Below, one piece after another: positions 25,139-34,050 of a stretch of 55,242 bases of DNA (its first letter is position 1; the number at the start of each line of letters is the position of its first letter). The stretch is from Flavobacterium araucananum (GTDB taxonomy: Bacteria > Bacteroidota > Bacteroidia > Flavobacteriales > Flavobacteriaceae). The notes under the pieces are model-generated. The model searched no databases. It had not been told where the DNA came from and saw nothing but the letters and a program-made list of their open reading frames with translations. Position numbers and translations under genes: made by a program. The stretch spans positions 1-55,242 of the forward strand of contig NZ_MUGS01000020.1 in NCBI RefSeq assembly GCF_002222055.1, read 5' to 3'.

Positions 25139-25873
25139 ATGAAAACGTATTTGAACATAGTACTTCTTGTTTTTACTGCTTTTTTTTCTGAATCAGGTTT
25201 TTCGCAAGTCGTTTACAAAGAAGTAAAAGCAAAAATCGAAGTAAAGGAAATAGAGAATTTATTGGCTATTACAGGAACCGTAGAAAATCTAAAGTCAGAA
25301 TTTAAAAATATATCATACAAGTTGACAGTTTTTAAAAAAGACAAACAAAATTCTAACAAATCAAATAATGCACAGGATGGAAGAGTTACGTTAGAGCCCA
25401 TTCAAAAAGTTGAACTTTCGAAAACACAGGTCAATTTTACAAAAGAGGATGAGATCATAATACTACTACTCATCTATGACGAGCATAATACGATTATTGG
25501 CAAAGACAGAATTGTTTTTGGAGAAGAAACCCAATCAGATACAGGAAAATTGGTTTCGAAGGACGGAATCGAAATGCTCGGAATTGTTTCTAATGATACC
25601 AAGACAAAATTAGGAAATGATTTTTATGATATTTTTTATGCTCAATATTCAAAGCTAAAAATTAATACAAATAAAATTGTTACCGTTCAGGAAGAATTGA
25701 CTTTTGGCCGTACCACAAAAATTACAATTCTTATTGATGGAGAAATAATACAAGAATTTATTTCACGTCCGGATGAAGATTTTTTAAAATATATGGCAGA
25801 TGACGCTGCTTCAAAAGCGTTTAAATATTTTAAAGATATCGAAAAGCAAAATAAGATTATAACTCAGTACTAA
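25139..25873 (+). CDS. csgE: CsgE with an N-terminal CsgH/CsgC-like domain
   Basis: 244 residues, about twice the size of enterobacterial CsgE. Signal peptide 1-23. Residues 24-128 form an Ig-like module resembling the amyloid-inhibiting CsgC/CsgH family (ITGTVENLKSEFKNISYKLTV, NSNKSNNAQDGRVTLEP, VELSKTQVNF, then LLLIYDEHNTIIGKDRIVF). Residues 143-238 match CsgE (GIVSNDTKTKLGNDFYDIFY, IVTVQEELTFGRTTKITILI, DDAASKAFKYFKDI). CsgE caps the CsgG pore on the periplasmic side and selects substrate. A built-in inhibitor domain would keep curlins unfolded where they enter the pore. The CsgH assignment rests on pattern resemblance only. Confidence 0.82.
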   Translation: MKTYLNIVLLVFTAFFSESGFSQVVYKEVKAKIEVKEIENLLAITGTVENLKSEFKNISYKLTVFKKDKQNSNKSNNAQDGRVTLEPIQKVELSKTQVNFTKEDEIIILLLIYDEHNTIIGKDRIVFGEETQSDTGKLVSKDGIEMLGIVSNDTKTKLGNDFYDIFYAQYSKLKINTNKIVTVQEELTFGRTTKITILIDGEIIQEFISRPDEDFLKYMADDAASKAFKYFKDIEKQNKIITQY

Positions 25874-25936
25874 ACTGAGAGGTGTTTTTTGGGAGAATTT
25901 ACTTTTTTTTAATGTCGGAATTAAAACTATATCAAT

Positions 25937-26404
25937 ATGAAAACAATAGCTTTTTTTGTTTGTGTTTTTGGTTTTAGTACGGTTTCAGTCGCACAAGATT
26001 TAGCGTATAAGCCTATTAATCCAGCTTTTGGAGGAGATACATTTAATTATCCATGGCTGCTGAGTTCTGCTCAGGCACAGAATGATTATAAAGAAGATCC
26101 AACTTCAGGATTTAAGCAGCAAACAGATTTGGAACGTTTCAAAAGCACTTTGAACAATCAATTGCTCAACAGACTTTCGAATTCATTATTTCAGGATCAA
26201 TTTGGAGGAACCGGAACCGGAACTGGTACAGGCACAGGAACTGGCGGTGGTACAGGTACAGGAACGGGTGGAGGTCTTTCTCCGGGAACTTATGTTTTTG
26301 GAACACTCTCCGTAGATATTTATAACTCTAATTTAGGAATGGTTGTAGATATTCTGGATACAGAAACTGGTGAGCAGACACAAGTAATTATACCAGCGCA
26401 ATAG
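25937..26404 (+). CDS. csgF: CsgF-like curli assembly factor with Gly-Thr linker
   Basis: 155 residues. Signal peptide (to VSVA), then the conserved CsgF start (LAYKPINPAFGGDTFNYPWLLSSAQAQN) that inserts into the CsgG pore in known systems. The middle has FKSTLNNQLLNRLSNSL; a low-complexity Gly-Thr linker (encoded at about 26206-26275 by a 6-bp DNA repeat) follows, then a C-terminal strand domain (GTYVFGTLSVDIYNSNLGMVVDILDTETGE). CsgF links the pore to the nucleator at the surface. The linker repeat is prone to length changes. Confidence 0.88.
   Translation: MKTIAFFVCVFGFSTVSVAQDLAYKPINPAFGGDTFNYPWLLSSAQAQNDYKEDPTSGFKQQTDLERFKSTLNNQLLNRLSNSLFQDQFGGTGTGTGTGTGTGGGTGTGTGGGLSPGTYVFGTLSVDIYNSNLGMVVDILDTETGEQTQVIIPAQ
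26206..26275 (+). repeat. Hexanucleotide repeat inside csgF
   Basis: Imperfect ggaac(c/t)gg(a/t)ac repeats coding alternating Gly-Thr. Slippage by six bases would change linker length without breaking the frame. Confidence 0.75.
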
Positions 26405-26470
26405 ATCTTAAAATCTATTTTGACGAAAAGTAAGGTTCATGTTTTATTGTAAGTATAAAAGCAAATAATT

Positions 26471-27844
26471 ATGAAAAAAAGTTACCTTTTTCTATTTCTA
26501 GTAACTAGTCTGTTCTCAGGATGCGGAGCTTATTTTAATCAGCCTGTTGGAGTCCAGAAAGCAGTGTTTGGAGAAAATACTCCTGCTACAACAGCATTAG
26601 TAGATTTGCCAAAACCCAAAGAACAAATTGTGGTTGGGGTTTATAAATTCAAAGACCAGACCGGGCAATATAAACCAACCGAGGCGGGAAGTACATTTAG
26701 TACTGCCGTTACGCAAGGTGCTACTTCTATTTTAATCAAAGCCCTGGAAGATTCTAAATGGTTTATACCTATAGAACGTGAGAATCTGGGAAACCTATTA
26801 AACGAGCGAAACATTATACGGTCTACCCGTCAGGAATATGCAGCAAAAGCAGAACCCAATGAAGCCGTTTTAACGCCGCTTTTATTTGCCGGAGTTTTGC
26901 TCGAAGGTGGTATTATTTCGTACGATACTAATATTATTACGGGTGGTTTTGGAGCAAGATATTTTGGAGCCGGAGGGTCAACACGTTACAGACAAGATCG
27001 TGTGACGGTATATTTAAGATTAGTTTCAACCTCAAACGGAAAAATTTTAAATACGGTTTATGTTTCTAAAACCATTTTATCACAAAGTATTGATGCCAGC
27101 TTATTTCGATACGTTAACCTCAATAGACTTCTGGAAGTAGAAACAGGTTTTACCCGAAACGAACCAATTCAGTTAGCCGTAACCGAAGCCATCGAAAAAG
27201 CGGTAGAAGGTTTAATCGTTGATGGGATAAAAGATAAAATCTGGGAAGTAAATGCACCTCAAAAACAAATTGATGATTTTGTTGCTTCATACGATAAAGA
27301 AAAGGATGAAGCCGATCTAGCACAATTGTACAATAGAAATCTGGACGAAAAAAGAGGGCGCATTGGTATCGAAGCCTCCGGAGGAGTCGCAATCATGAAC
27401 GGCGATTATCCCAATCCGGAACCAAAACCAATGGTAAGAGGAGCATTGAAGTATTTTCTTTCACCATCCTTTGATATAAGCGCTTCGTCAAATGCATTTC
27501 AGGTTGCCAACAAAGGCAGATTCGAGCGCGGATACATTTCTCTGGACCTAAATCTGGAATGTATCATATTACCGCGGGATATTTTTACTCCCTTTGTTTA
27601 TGCCGGTGGTGGATTTGAATTTAATAAGGGATATGAAAATATGCACAGTAAAGTTCAGTTTGGAACAGGAATAGAATATCTCGTCACAAGCAGTTTAGGA
27701 ATAAAACTATACGGAGAATATAATGTCACATTTAGTGATAATGTCGATTATGTAGTCAATGGTAAACGAGATGATTATTATTCGAGATTTGGTTTAGGAT
27801 TGACCTATTATTTTCCAAAAAGCTATAAAAACAAGAAAAAATAA
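26471..27844 (+). CDS. csgG: CsgG curli secretion pore fused to an outer-membrane beta-barrel
   Basis: 457 residues against about 277 for E. coli CsgG. Lipobox LFSGCGAYF (Cys18). The CsgG part (about 48-265) shows VGVYKFKDQTGQYKP, WFIPIERENLGNLLNERNIIR, LLFAGVLLEGGIISYDTN, RYRQDRVTVYLRLVSTSNGKI and SIDASLFRYVNLNRLLEVETG. From about 297 to the end follows a second module of alternating strands ending in an aromatic residue (RIGIEASGGVAIMNG, FTPFVYAGGGFEFN, LGIKLYGEYNVTF, SRFGLGLTYYF), an 8-stranded OmpA/OmpW-like barrel. The lipoprotein pore exports curlins; the barrel may anchor or brace it. Part of the operon. Confidence 0.9.
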   Translation: MKKSYLFLFLVTSLFSGCGAYFNQPVGVQKAVFGENTPATTALVDLPKPKEQIVVGVYKFKDQTGQYKPTEAGSTFSTAVTQGATSILIKALEDSKWFIPIERENLGNLLNERNIIRSTRQEYAAKAEPNEAVLTPLLFAGVLLEGGIISYDTNIITGGFGARYFGAGGSTRYRQDRVTVYLRLVSTSNGKILNTVYVSKTILSQSIDASLFRYVNLNRLLEVETGFTRNEPIQLAVTEAIEKAVEGLIVDGIKDKIWEVNAPQKQIDDFVASYDKEKDEADLAQLYNRNLDEKRGRIGIEASGGVAIMNGDYPNPEPKPMVRGALKYFLSPSFDISASSNAFQVANKGRFERGYISLDLNLECIILPRDIFTPFVYAGGGFEFNKGYENMHSKVQFGTGIEYLVTSSLGIKLYGEYNVTFSDNVDYVVNGKRDDYYSRFGLGLTYYFPKSYKNKKK

Positions 27845-27919
27845 GGACTCCCAAAGAGCCCGTTTTTCAAAATGATTGTAGAAGTAAAATCAATGTAATT
27901 CTAATAAAAAATCTCTCAA

Positions 27920-29398
27920 ATGAAAATAGGATTAAAAATTTTAGCGTGCATTCTTCTATTGATTTCCTGCAGTGAGGAACAGATAGATGATACAGGAACA
28001 GGAACAATTAAAGGAAGAGTTGTAGACAAACGAAACTCAGAAGGACTGGAAAATGCCCGTATTTCTTCGAGTCCAACAACCAGTACAGTATTCTCAGATA
28101 AAGATGGGTATTTTGTGATCGAAAAAGTACCAGTTGGCAAATATTCTTTTCAAGCCCAAAAAGATGGTTTTACAGCCCGATTTGAGCCTGCTACTATCGA
28201 AAAAGATAACGAAGTTCAAATTATCTTTGAATTAGAAGTGTCCACAGCTGCCAATAAACCGCCTGAAATTCCGGTACTTACAGCACCTATAGATAATGCT
28301 GTGGGGCAAGCTCAGAGTTTAAATCTGACCTGGACAGCCAAAGATCCTGAATCAGACCCTTTGACCTATACCGTTACAGTCAAAAACGGAACTACAGACG
28401 AAATTAAAACCTACCCTAATCTTACCGCTACAACATTAAACATTACGGGTCTGAGCTTTAGTACAAAATACTATTGGCAGGTATCTGCAGATGACGGAAT
28501 CAATAAACCTACAAACAGTCTAACAAATTCTTTTACCACGTTGGCATTTCCAAATCCGAGATATCTGTATGTCAAAAAGGTAAAAAACAACAATGTTATC
28601 TATACAGCCGATGATGCCGGAAACGAACTGCAATTATCTTCGGCAGAAGTAAACAGTTACAGACCAAGAAAAAATTTAAGCATCAACAGGATAGCGTATA
28701 TAAGTTCTGACGGATCTCTAAATCAAATTTATAGTATGAATCCGGATGGTACAGATGTCAAAAAAATTACAAACTTTGTGCCTATAGCCGGCTTTAATAT
28801 GGATCATGTAAATTATTGCTGGAGTGCCAACGGAAAACAGATTATCTATCCCAATTTTGATAAACTCTATCGCATAGATTCTGATGGTTCAGGATTAGTT
28901 CAGCTCTTTAGCACACCAAATGGCAAGTTTATTTCAGAATGTGATTGGAGTCAGGACGGAAGCCAGATCGTATTAAAGGTCAATGATGTTTCAGGATATA
29001 ATGTCGAAATTTATGTAATAAATACGAGCGGAAACATTCTTTATCAGGTACTTTCAGGAGTAACAGGAGCAGCAAGCGGTATTAGTATAACACTTGATAA
29101 TTCGAAAATTGCCTATACAAGAGACGTTTCCGGATTCGAAAACTCAAGTTACCGCAGATTAGATTCCAGAATATTTATCTATACAGTAGCAACAAATACT
29201 TCGGCTGAATTAGATACCAAAAAAGAAAATGGCTTTAATGATTTAGATGTCAAATTCTCTCCTAATGAAGCAAAAGTCATTTTTGTCAATACATCCAACG
29301 ATGGCCTGTCTGCCAAAAACATTCAGACCGCAAGCATAACAGATAATACAACGAGGACCACTTTATTTCAGAATGCATCAATGCCGGATTGGCGATAA
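27920..29398 (+). CDS. Lipoprotein with carboxypeptidase-regulatory, FN3 and TolB-like propeller domains
   Basis: 492 residues, last gene of the curli operon. Lipobox LLISCSEEQ (Cys16). Residues 28-110 form a carboxypeptidase-regulatory-like Ig domain (GTIKGRVVDKRNSEGLENAR, DKDGYFVIEKVPVGKYSFQA). Residues 115-210 form a fibronectin-III-like domain (PPEIPVLTAPIDNAVGQAQS, STKYYWQVSADDG). From 215 onward TolB/PD40-type blades appear (NQIYSMNPDGTDVKKITNF, KLYRIDSDGSGLVQLF, CDWSQDGSQIVLKV). The last two residues are WR. The same-strand 75-bp gap after csgG suggests a role in fibre anchoring or assembly, which is inference. Confidence 0.85.
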   Translation: MKIGLKILACILLLISCSEEQIDDTGTGTIKGRVVDKRNSEGLENARISSSPTTSTVFSDKDGYFVIEKVPVGKYSFQAQKDGFTARFEPATIEKDNEVQIIFELEVSTAANKPPEIPVLTAPIDNAVGQAQSLNLTWTAKDPESDPLTYTVTVKNGTTDEIKTYPNLTATTLNITGLSFSTKYYWQVSADDGINKPTNSLTNSFTTLAFPNPRYLYVKKVKNNNVIYTADDAGNELQLSSAEVNSYRPRKNLSINRIAYISSDGSLNQIYSMNPDGTDVKKITNFVPIAGFNMDHVNYCWSANGKQIIYPNFDKLYRIDSDGSGLVQLFSTPNGKFISECDWSQDGSQIVLKVNDVSGYNVEIYVINTSGNILYQVLSGVTGAASGISITLDNSKIAYTRDVSGFENSSYRRLDSRIFIYTVATNTSAELDTKKENGFNDLDVKFSPNEAKVIFVNTSNDGLSAKNIQTASITDNTTRTTLFQNASMPDWR

Positions 29399-29531
29399 AA
29401 GAATATAAGCCAGAATTTTCAAACCAATTTCAAGCCAGAAATTCGGTAGTGTTATCAAACCTGCCGAATTTTTTGTGTATCAAAATAATTCAATTTTAAA
29501 TGGTATAACCTCAAGAATTAAAAAAAGGGAT

Positions 29532-29539
29532 TATCTTTG
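29532..29539 (+). promoter_or_regulatory. Putative -7 element of the purM-like gene
   Basis: TATCTTTG, matching TAnnTTTG, 26 bp before the ATG at 29566; separates this gene from the curli operon. Confidence 0.5.
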
Positions 29540-29565
29540 CACCACATCAACACAAACTAAATTTC

Positions 29566-30744
29566 ATGAGTTCAGATTCTAGCAAAAGGTACGCACAAAG
29601 AGGTGTTTCGGCATCAAAAGAAGACGTACACAACGCCATAAAAAATATTGATAAAGGTTTATTTCCACAGGCATTCTGCAAAATTGTTCCTGATTATTTG
29701 ACACAGGATTCAGAGTACTGCTTGATTATGCACGCAGATGGTGCAGGTACAAAATCGTCATTGGCGTATATGTACTGGAAAGAAACAGGAGATATTTCGG
29801 TTTGGAAAGGAATTGCTCAGGACGCTTTAATCATGAATATCGATGATTTATTATGTGTTGGCGCAACAGATAATATTTTACTTTCATCGACAATAGGAAG
29901 AAATAAAAACTTAATTCCCGCAGAAGTTATTTCGGCAATCATTAACGGAACCGAAGAATTAATCAACGAATTAAAAACTTTTGGCGTAACCATTCATTCA
30001 ACAGGAGGCGAAACCGCTGATGTTGGCGACGTTGTACGTACCATAATTGTAGATTCTACCGTAACGGCTCGCATGAAACGCAGCGATGTTGTAGATAATG
30101 CAAACATCAAAGCCGGTGACGTAATTGTAGGTTTAACTTCTTTTGGTCAGGCAACTTACGAAAAAAGCTATAATGGCGGAATGGGAAGTAACGGATTAAC
30201 ATCTGCACGTCATGATGTTTTTGGCAAATATTTAGCCAAAAAATATCCGGAAAGTTACGACGCACTTGTTCCCGAAGAATTAATTTATTCAGGGCAGGTA
30301 AATCTAACAGATGAGGTCGAAAATAGTCCAATAAATGCAGGTCAGTTAGTACTTTCTCCAACCAGAACCTACGCCCCAATTATCAAGAAAATTTTAGATA
30401 CCTACACCCCAAACGAAATTCACGGAATGGTGCATTGTAGTGGAGGAGCGCAAACTAAAATTTTACACTTCGTTCAGAATTTACACATCATAAAAGATAA
30501 TTTATTTCCGGTTCCGCCATTGTTCCGGTTAATTCAGGAACAATCAAAAACCGACTGGAAAGAAATGTATCAGGTTTTTAATTGTGGTCACCGTATGGAA
30601 ATTTATGTTCCTGAAAACATTGCACAAGATATTATTGCGATTTCAAAATCGTTCAATGTCGATGCACAAATCATAGGTAGAGTAGAAGCAGCAGATACAA
30701 AGAAATTAACGATCAGCAGCGAATACGGAACATTCGAATATTAA
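29566..30744 (+). CDS. purM: Phosphoribosylformylglycinamidine cyclo-ligase (AIR synthase) family, PurM
   Basis: 392 residues. It matches the PurM fold: RYAQRGVSASKEDVHNAI, IMHADGAGTKSSLAYMYWKE, AQDALIMNIDDLLCVGA (ATP/Mg site), VTIHSTGGETADVGDVVRTI, VIVGLTSFGQATYEKSYNGG, YAPIIKKILD and FNCGHRMEIYVP. PurM closes the imidazole ring (FGAM to AIR) in purine synthesis. The sequence is of the longer Bacteroidota type (about 390 rather than 345 residues), with non-standard loops, so a divergent AIR-synthase-like role cannot be excluded. It stands alone with its own promoter. Confidence 0.87.
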   Translation: MSSDSSKRYAQRGVSASKEDVHNAIKNIDKGLFPQAFCKIVPDYLTQDSEYCLIMHADGAGTKSSLAYMYWKETGDISVWKGIAQDALIMNIDDLLCVGATDNILLSSTIGRNKNLIPAEVISAIINGTEELINELKTFGVTIHSTGGETADVGDVVRTIIVDSTVTARMKRSDVVDNANIKAGDVIVGLTSFGQATYEKSYNGGMGSNGLTSARHDVFGKYLAKKYPESYDALVPEELIYSGQVNLTDEVENSPINAGQLVLSPTRTYAPIIKKILDTYTPNEIHGMVHCSGGAQTKILHFVQNLHIIKDNLFPVPPLFRLIQEQSKTDWKEMYQVFNCGHRMEIYVPENIAQDIIAISKSFNVDAQIIGRVEAADTKKLTISSEYGTFEY

Positions 30745-31023
30745 TTTTTTTTGAGGTACTAAGGTTCTGAGTTGCTAAGATTCTGAGCTTAATATTAGAA
30801 GTAAATATTAAAATTTATTCAGCATATAATGTGTTTAGACGTACAACGTCAAGGCGCACAATGTCAAGAAGTACAACGTAGAGGCGCACAGTAGTGCGTC
30901 TCCCGTAAAGTTAGACATCCTTTTGAAAGTCGATTGTCAGGCTGAGCGAAGTCGAAGCCTGTTCCAATTTGCAAGATTTCAACTTCACAAAGAATAAAAT
31001 TTTATAAATATAATAACCATTAG
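30745..31023. repeat. Intergenic DNA with short dispersed repeats
   Basis: No gene. It contains repeats of the type cgtacaacgt / ggcgcaca (30839-30895), a hairpin gaggcgcac-gtgcgtctc (near 30882-30903) and the dispersed motif gtcaggctgagcgaagtcgaa (near 30937). Confidence 0.55.
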
Positions 31024-31024
31024 C

Positions 31025-31116
31025 TTTTTTAGGAGCTAATCCCGCTATCCGTTACAATCTTTTATTTTTTAAAGAAAAAAACAAAAGGATTTTCACTACT
31101 ATCGGGGCTAAAAAAC
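31025..31116 (+). ncRNA. Structured intergenic element (imperfect long hairpin)
   Basis: Left arm around 31041-31070 (cccgctatccgttacaatct) is an imperfect reverse complement of right arm around 31084-31110 (aaaaggattttcactactat then cggggct), separated by an A/T-rich loop. It lies directly before the small gene at 31124. I recall similar sequences recurring in flavobacterial spacers; it may belong to a known flavobacterial RNA motif such as Flavo-1, but I cannot check. Strand is uncertain. Confidence 0.35.
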
Positions 31117-31123
31117 ACCAGTT

Positions 31124-31480
31124 ATGTACGAATTACTTTTTTGGAGATATTTAGAAGAAGTTTACCTGAACCATCACGAAGTTTATGAAGCTCTTACAGA
31201 AAAAGAAAACGTCGAAGGACTCGAGATACTTCCGATTGAGGTAATCATGAACAGAATCACTTCAGTATTCTCGCAATGGGAAAAAGTCGACGAAAATAGC
31301 TGGCAAAATAATACAGGAAAAGGGGCTTTTCAGGTAATCTCAACACCGCAAAGCATCAAAATCGATTGTTACGGAACCGAAGGCAAAACTATGAATAAGC
31401 TGGTAGCCTTAATGGAAGAATTCAAATGTCCGTTGTACGACCCACAAGTTCCGGAACGTTACGATGAAATGAGTGAGTAA
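31124..31480 (+). CDS. Small conserved hypothetical protein
   Basis: 118 residues, acidic, cytoplasmic. The sequence is well mixed: MYELLFWRYLEEVYLNHHEV, EVIMNRITSVFSQWEKVD, KGAFQVISTPQSIKIDCYG and MEEFKCPLYDPQVPERYDEM. It has alternating helix and strand patterns and codon use like its neighbours, so I consider it real. I recognise no family. The gene is isolated between two repeat-rich spacers, preceded by the structured element and followed by the palindrome array. Confidence 0.7.
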   Translation: MYELLFWRYLEEVYLNHHEVYEALTEKENVEGLEILPIEVIMNRITSVFSQWEKVDENSWQNNTGKGAFQVISTPQSIKIDCYGTEGKTMNKLVALMEEFKCPLYDPQVPERYDEMSE

Positions 31481-31710
31481 TAGAATTTATTATTCTTTAA
31501 ATTGAATAGCCTCCTGCTTCAGTTGGAGGTGTTTAAGTCATACAATAATAGGGCTTTGGCCGAATCAGACATTTTGGCTAAAGCCCATTTGATTGATTTT
31601 ATATAAACTCCAGCTAAAGCTGAAGCCAATTCAAAAAAACTTTGCGGCTTTGAGACTTTGCGAGAGATTTGTTCGTAATATCATTTTATCTGTTTTTTCT
31701 TAACGTAATG
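31481..31710. other. Intergenic DNA with palindromes before the array
   Basis: No gene. Contains small hairpins: cctcc...ggagg near 31511-31530 and gggctttggcc...ggctaaagccc near 31551-31586. Confidence 0.5.
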
Positions 31711-33294
31711 ACATTTGTTTCTATCCCTCACGCGAAACCGTTAAACGAGATATTTGGACGTTTGAATATTTGGATTATTTTATAGGGACGGATTTTAATC
31801 CGTCCCTATAAAATAATCCGAGCCGAAGGCTCTCAAATTCCGTAGGAATGAGCTATCTTGTAGCAGCGGATTTTAATCCGTTGATTGAAAATAAAAACCA
31901 ACATAAAGTTCCATAGGAACGACATATATTAAGCGTTACAAAATGAATGAAAACTTCACAAAAGCATTTTTTAATTTTTCTTTTCGCTTCTTTCTACCAA
32001 TATTTCTTCTACCAATATTTAATTCCTAACGGAATATGTAATAGGAATCAAAGTAATATCTCGTAGAGATTATATGTTGGTAGAATTATATATTTACCAA
32101 TTCTACATTTGTTTCTATCCCTCACGTGAAACCTTTAAACAAGATATTTGGATGTTTGAATATTTGGATCATTTTGGACGGATTAAAATCCGTCCCTACA
32201 AAATAATCCGAGCCGAAGGCTCTCAAAAAATTCCATAGGAATGAGCTATCTTGTAGCAACGGATTTTAATCCGTTGATTGAAAATAAAAACCAACATAAA
32301 GTTCGATAGGAACGACATATATTAAGCGTTACAAAATGAATGAAAACTTCACAAAAGGATTTTTAATTTTTCTTTTCGCTTCTTTCTACCAATATTTCTT
32401 CTATCAATATTTAATTCCTAACGGAGTATGTAATAGGAATCAAAGTAATATCTCGTAGAGATTATATGTTGGTAGAATTATATATTTACCAATTCTACAT
32501 TTGTTTCTATTCCTCACGTGAAACCTTTAAACAAGATATTTGGATGTTTGAATATTTGGATCATTTTGGACGGATTAAAATCCGTCCCTACAAAATAATC
32601 CGAGCCGAAGGCTCTCAAAAAATTCCATAGGAATGAGCTATCTTGTAGCAACGGATTTTAATCCGTTGATTGAAAATAAAAACCAACATAAAGTTCCATA
32701 GGAACGACATATATTAAGCGTTACAAAATGAATGAAAACTTCACAAAAGCATTTTTTAATTTTTCTTTTCGCTTCTTTCTACCAATATTTCTTCTACCAA
32801 TATTTCTTCTACCAATATTTAATTCCTAACGGAGTCTGTAATAGGAATCAAAGTAATATCTCGTAGAGATTATATGTTGGTAGAATTATATATTTACCAA
32901 TTCTACATTTGTTTCTATTCCTCACGTTAAACCGTTAAACGAGATATTTGGATGTTTGAATATTTGGATCATTTTGGACGGATTAAAATCCGTCCCTACA
33001 AAATAATCCGAGCCGAAGGCTCTCAAAAATTCCGTAGGAATAGCTATCTTGTAGCAACGGATTTTAATCCGTTGATTGAAAATAAAAACCAACATAAAGT
33101 TCCATAGGAACGAGATATATTAAGCGTTACAAAATGAATGAAAACTTCACAAAAGCATTTTTAATTTTTCTTTTCGCTTCTTTGTACCAATATTTCTTCT
33201 ACCAATATTTAACTCCTAACGGAGTATGTAATAGGAATTCAAGTAATATCTCGTAGAGATTATATGTTGGTAGAATTATATATTTACCAATTCT
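31711..33294. repeat. Four tandem units of about 395 bp made of short palindromes
   Basis: Units start at 31711, 32105, 32497 and 32905 (lengths 394, 392, 408, 390), each opening acatttgtttctat. Every unit carries the same ordered set of small hairpins: (gg)gacggatt-aatccgtcc(c), gagccgaaggctc, attcc-gta/cata-ggaat, caacggatt-aatccgttg, gttccataggaac, attcctaacgga(a)t, atctcgtagagat and ttggta...taccaa. The palindromes are joined by a recurring spacer of the type ATATnTTGGTAG or its complement CTACCAATATTT. No frame of any length is open. The third unit is longer by one extra ctaccaatatttctt. Sequence after 33294 continues with one more short palindrome (gtcccgtagggac). Confidence 0.93.
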
Positions 33295-33403
33295 ACATTT
33301 GTCCCGTAGGGACTACATTTTCAAACAGAAAAGGATAATTATATAAAGATTTTTTTTAATCTTTATAATCAAATTACGCTGTAGTAAAAAAAACAAAAAA
33401 AAC

Positions 33404-34012
33404 ATGAATACAACTTCAAATTTCAATTTTTCTAATCCCATAATTTTAGAAGACGATTTGGTTTTATTACGCTCATTAGAAGAAACTGACGTTGATAATT
33501 TATTAGAAATTTCGATTAACGAACCGGAAACCTGGAAATATTCTTTGGTAGGAGCAGACGGAAAAGAGAATTTGGTCAAATACATTCAATCTGCGATAAA
33601 AAACCGAGAGAATCAAAGAGAAATTCCGTTTATTGTTTTCGATAAAAGAACTCAAAAATACGCAGGATCAACACGTTTTTACGATGTTCAGCCAGATTAC
33701 AAAACCTTACAATTAGGATATACCTGGTATGGTTCTGCTTTTAGAGGAACGGGACTTAACAAGCATTGTAAATTTTTATTACTGCAATTTGCCTTTGAAA
33801 CTCTGGGAATGGAGCGTGTAGAATTTCGTGCAGATAATAATAACGAGCGAAGTATTGCCGCAATGAAAAGCATTGGCTGCAAGGTCGAAGGTGTTTTGCG
33901 AAGTCACATGCCAACCGTAGATGGCGAAACACGACGCGATTCGATCGTTTTAAGCATTCTAAAAAACGAATGGTTTGATGCCGTAAAAGAAAATTTAAAG
34001 CAAAAACTTTAA
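33404..34012 (+). CDS. GNAT family N-acetyltransferase (RimJ/RimL-like)
   Basis: 202 residues. The opening LEDDLVLLRSLEETDVDNLL is typical of RimJ/RimL-type GNATs. The acetyl-CoA site reads LGYTWYGSAFRGTGLNKHCK, followed by MERVEFRADNNNERSIAAMKSIGCKVEGVLR, another family signature. It probably transfers an acetyl group to an amine on a protein N-terminus or small molecule; the substrate is not predictable. The gene directly follows the palindrome array and has no operon partner. Confidence 0.9.
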   Translation: MNTTSNFNFSNPIILEDDLVLLRSLEETDVDNLLEISINEPETWKYSLVGADGKENLVKYIQSAIKNRENQREIPFIVFDKRTQKYAGSTRFYDVQPDYKTLQLGYTWYGSAFRGTGLNKHCKFLLLQFAFETLGMERVEFRADNNNERSIAAMKSIGCKVEGVLRSHMPTVDGETRRDSIVLSILKNEWFDAVKENLKQKL

Positions 34013-34050
34013 AGAAAGGGCCATAGTCTACAATCCAACATCTGGAATTC

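Noticed and set aside
31711..33294. Possible CRISPR array
   Set aside because: The units are about 395 bp and nearly identical throughout; there are no unique spacers of even length, and no cas genes in the window.
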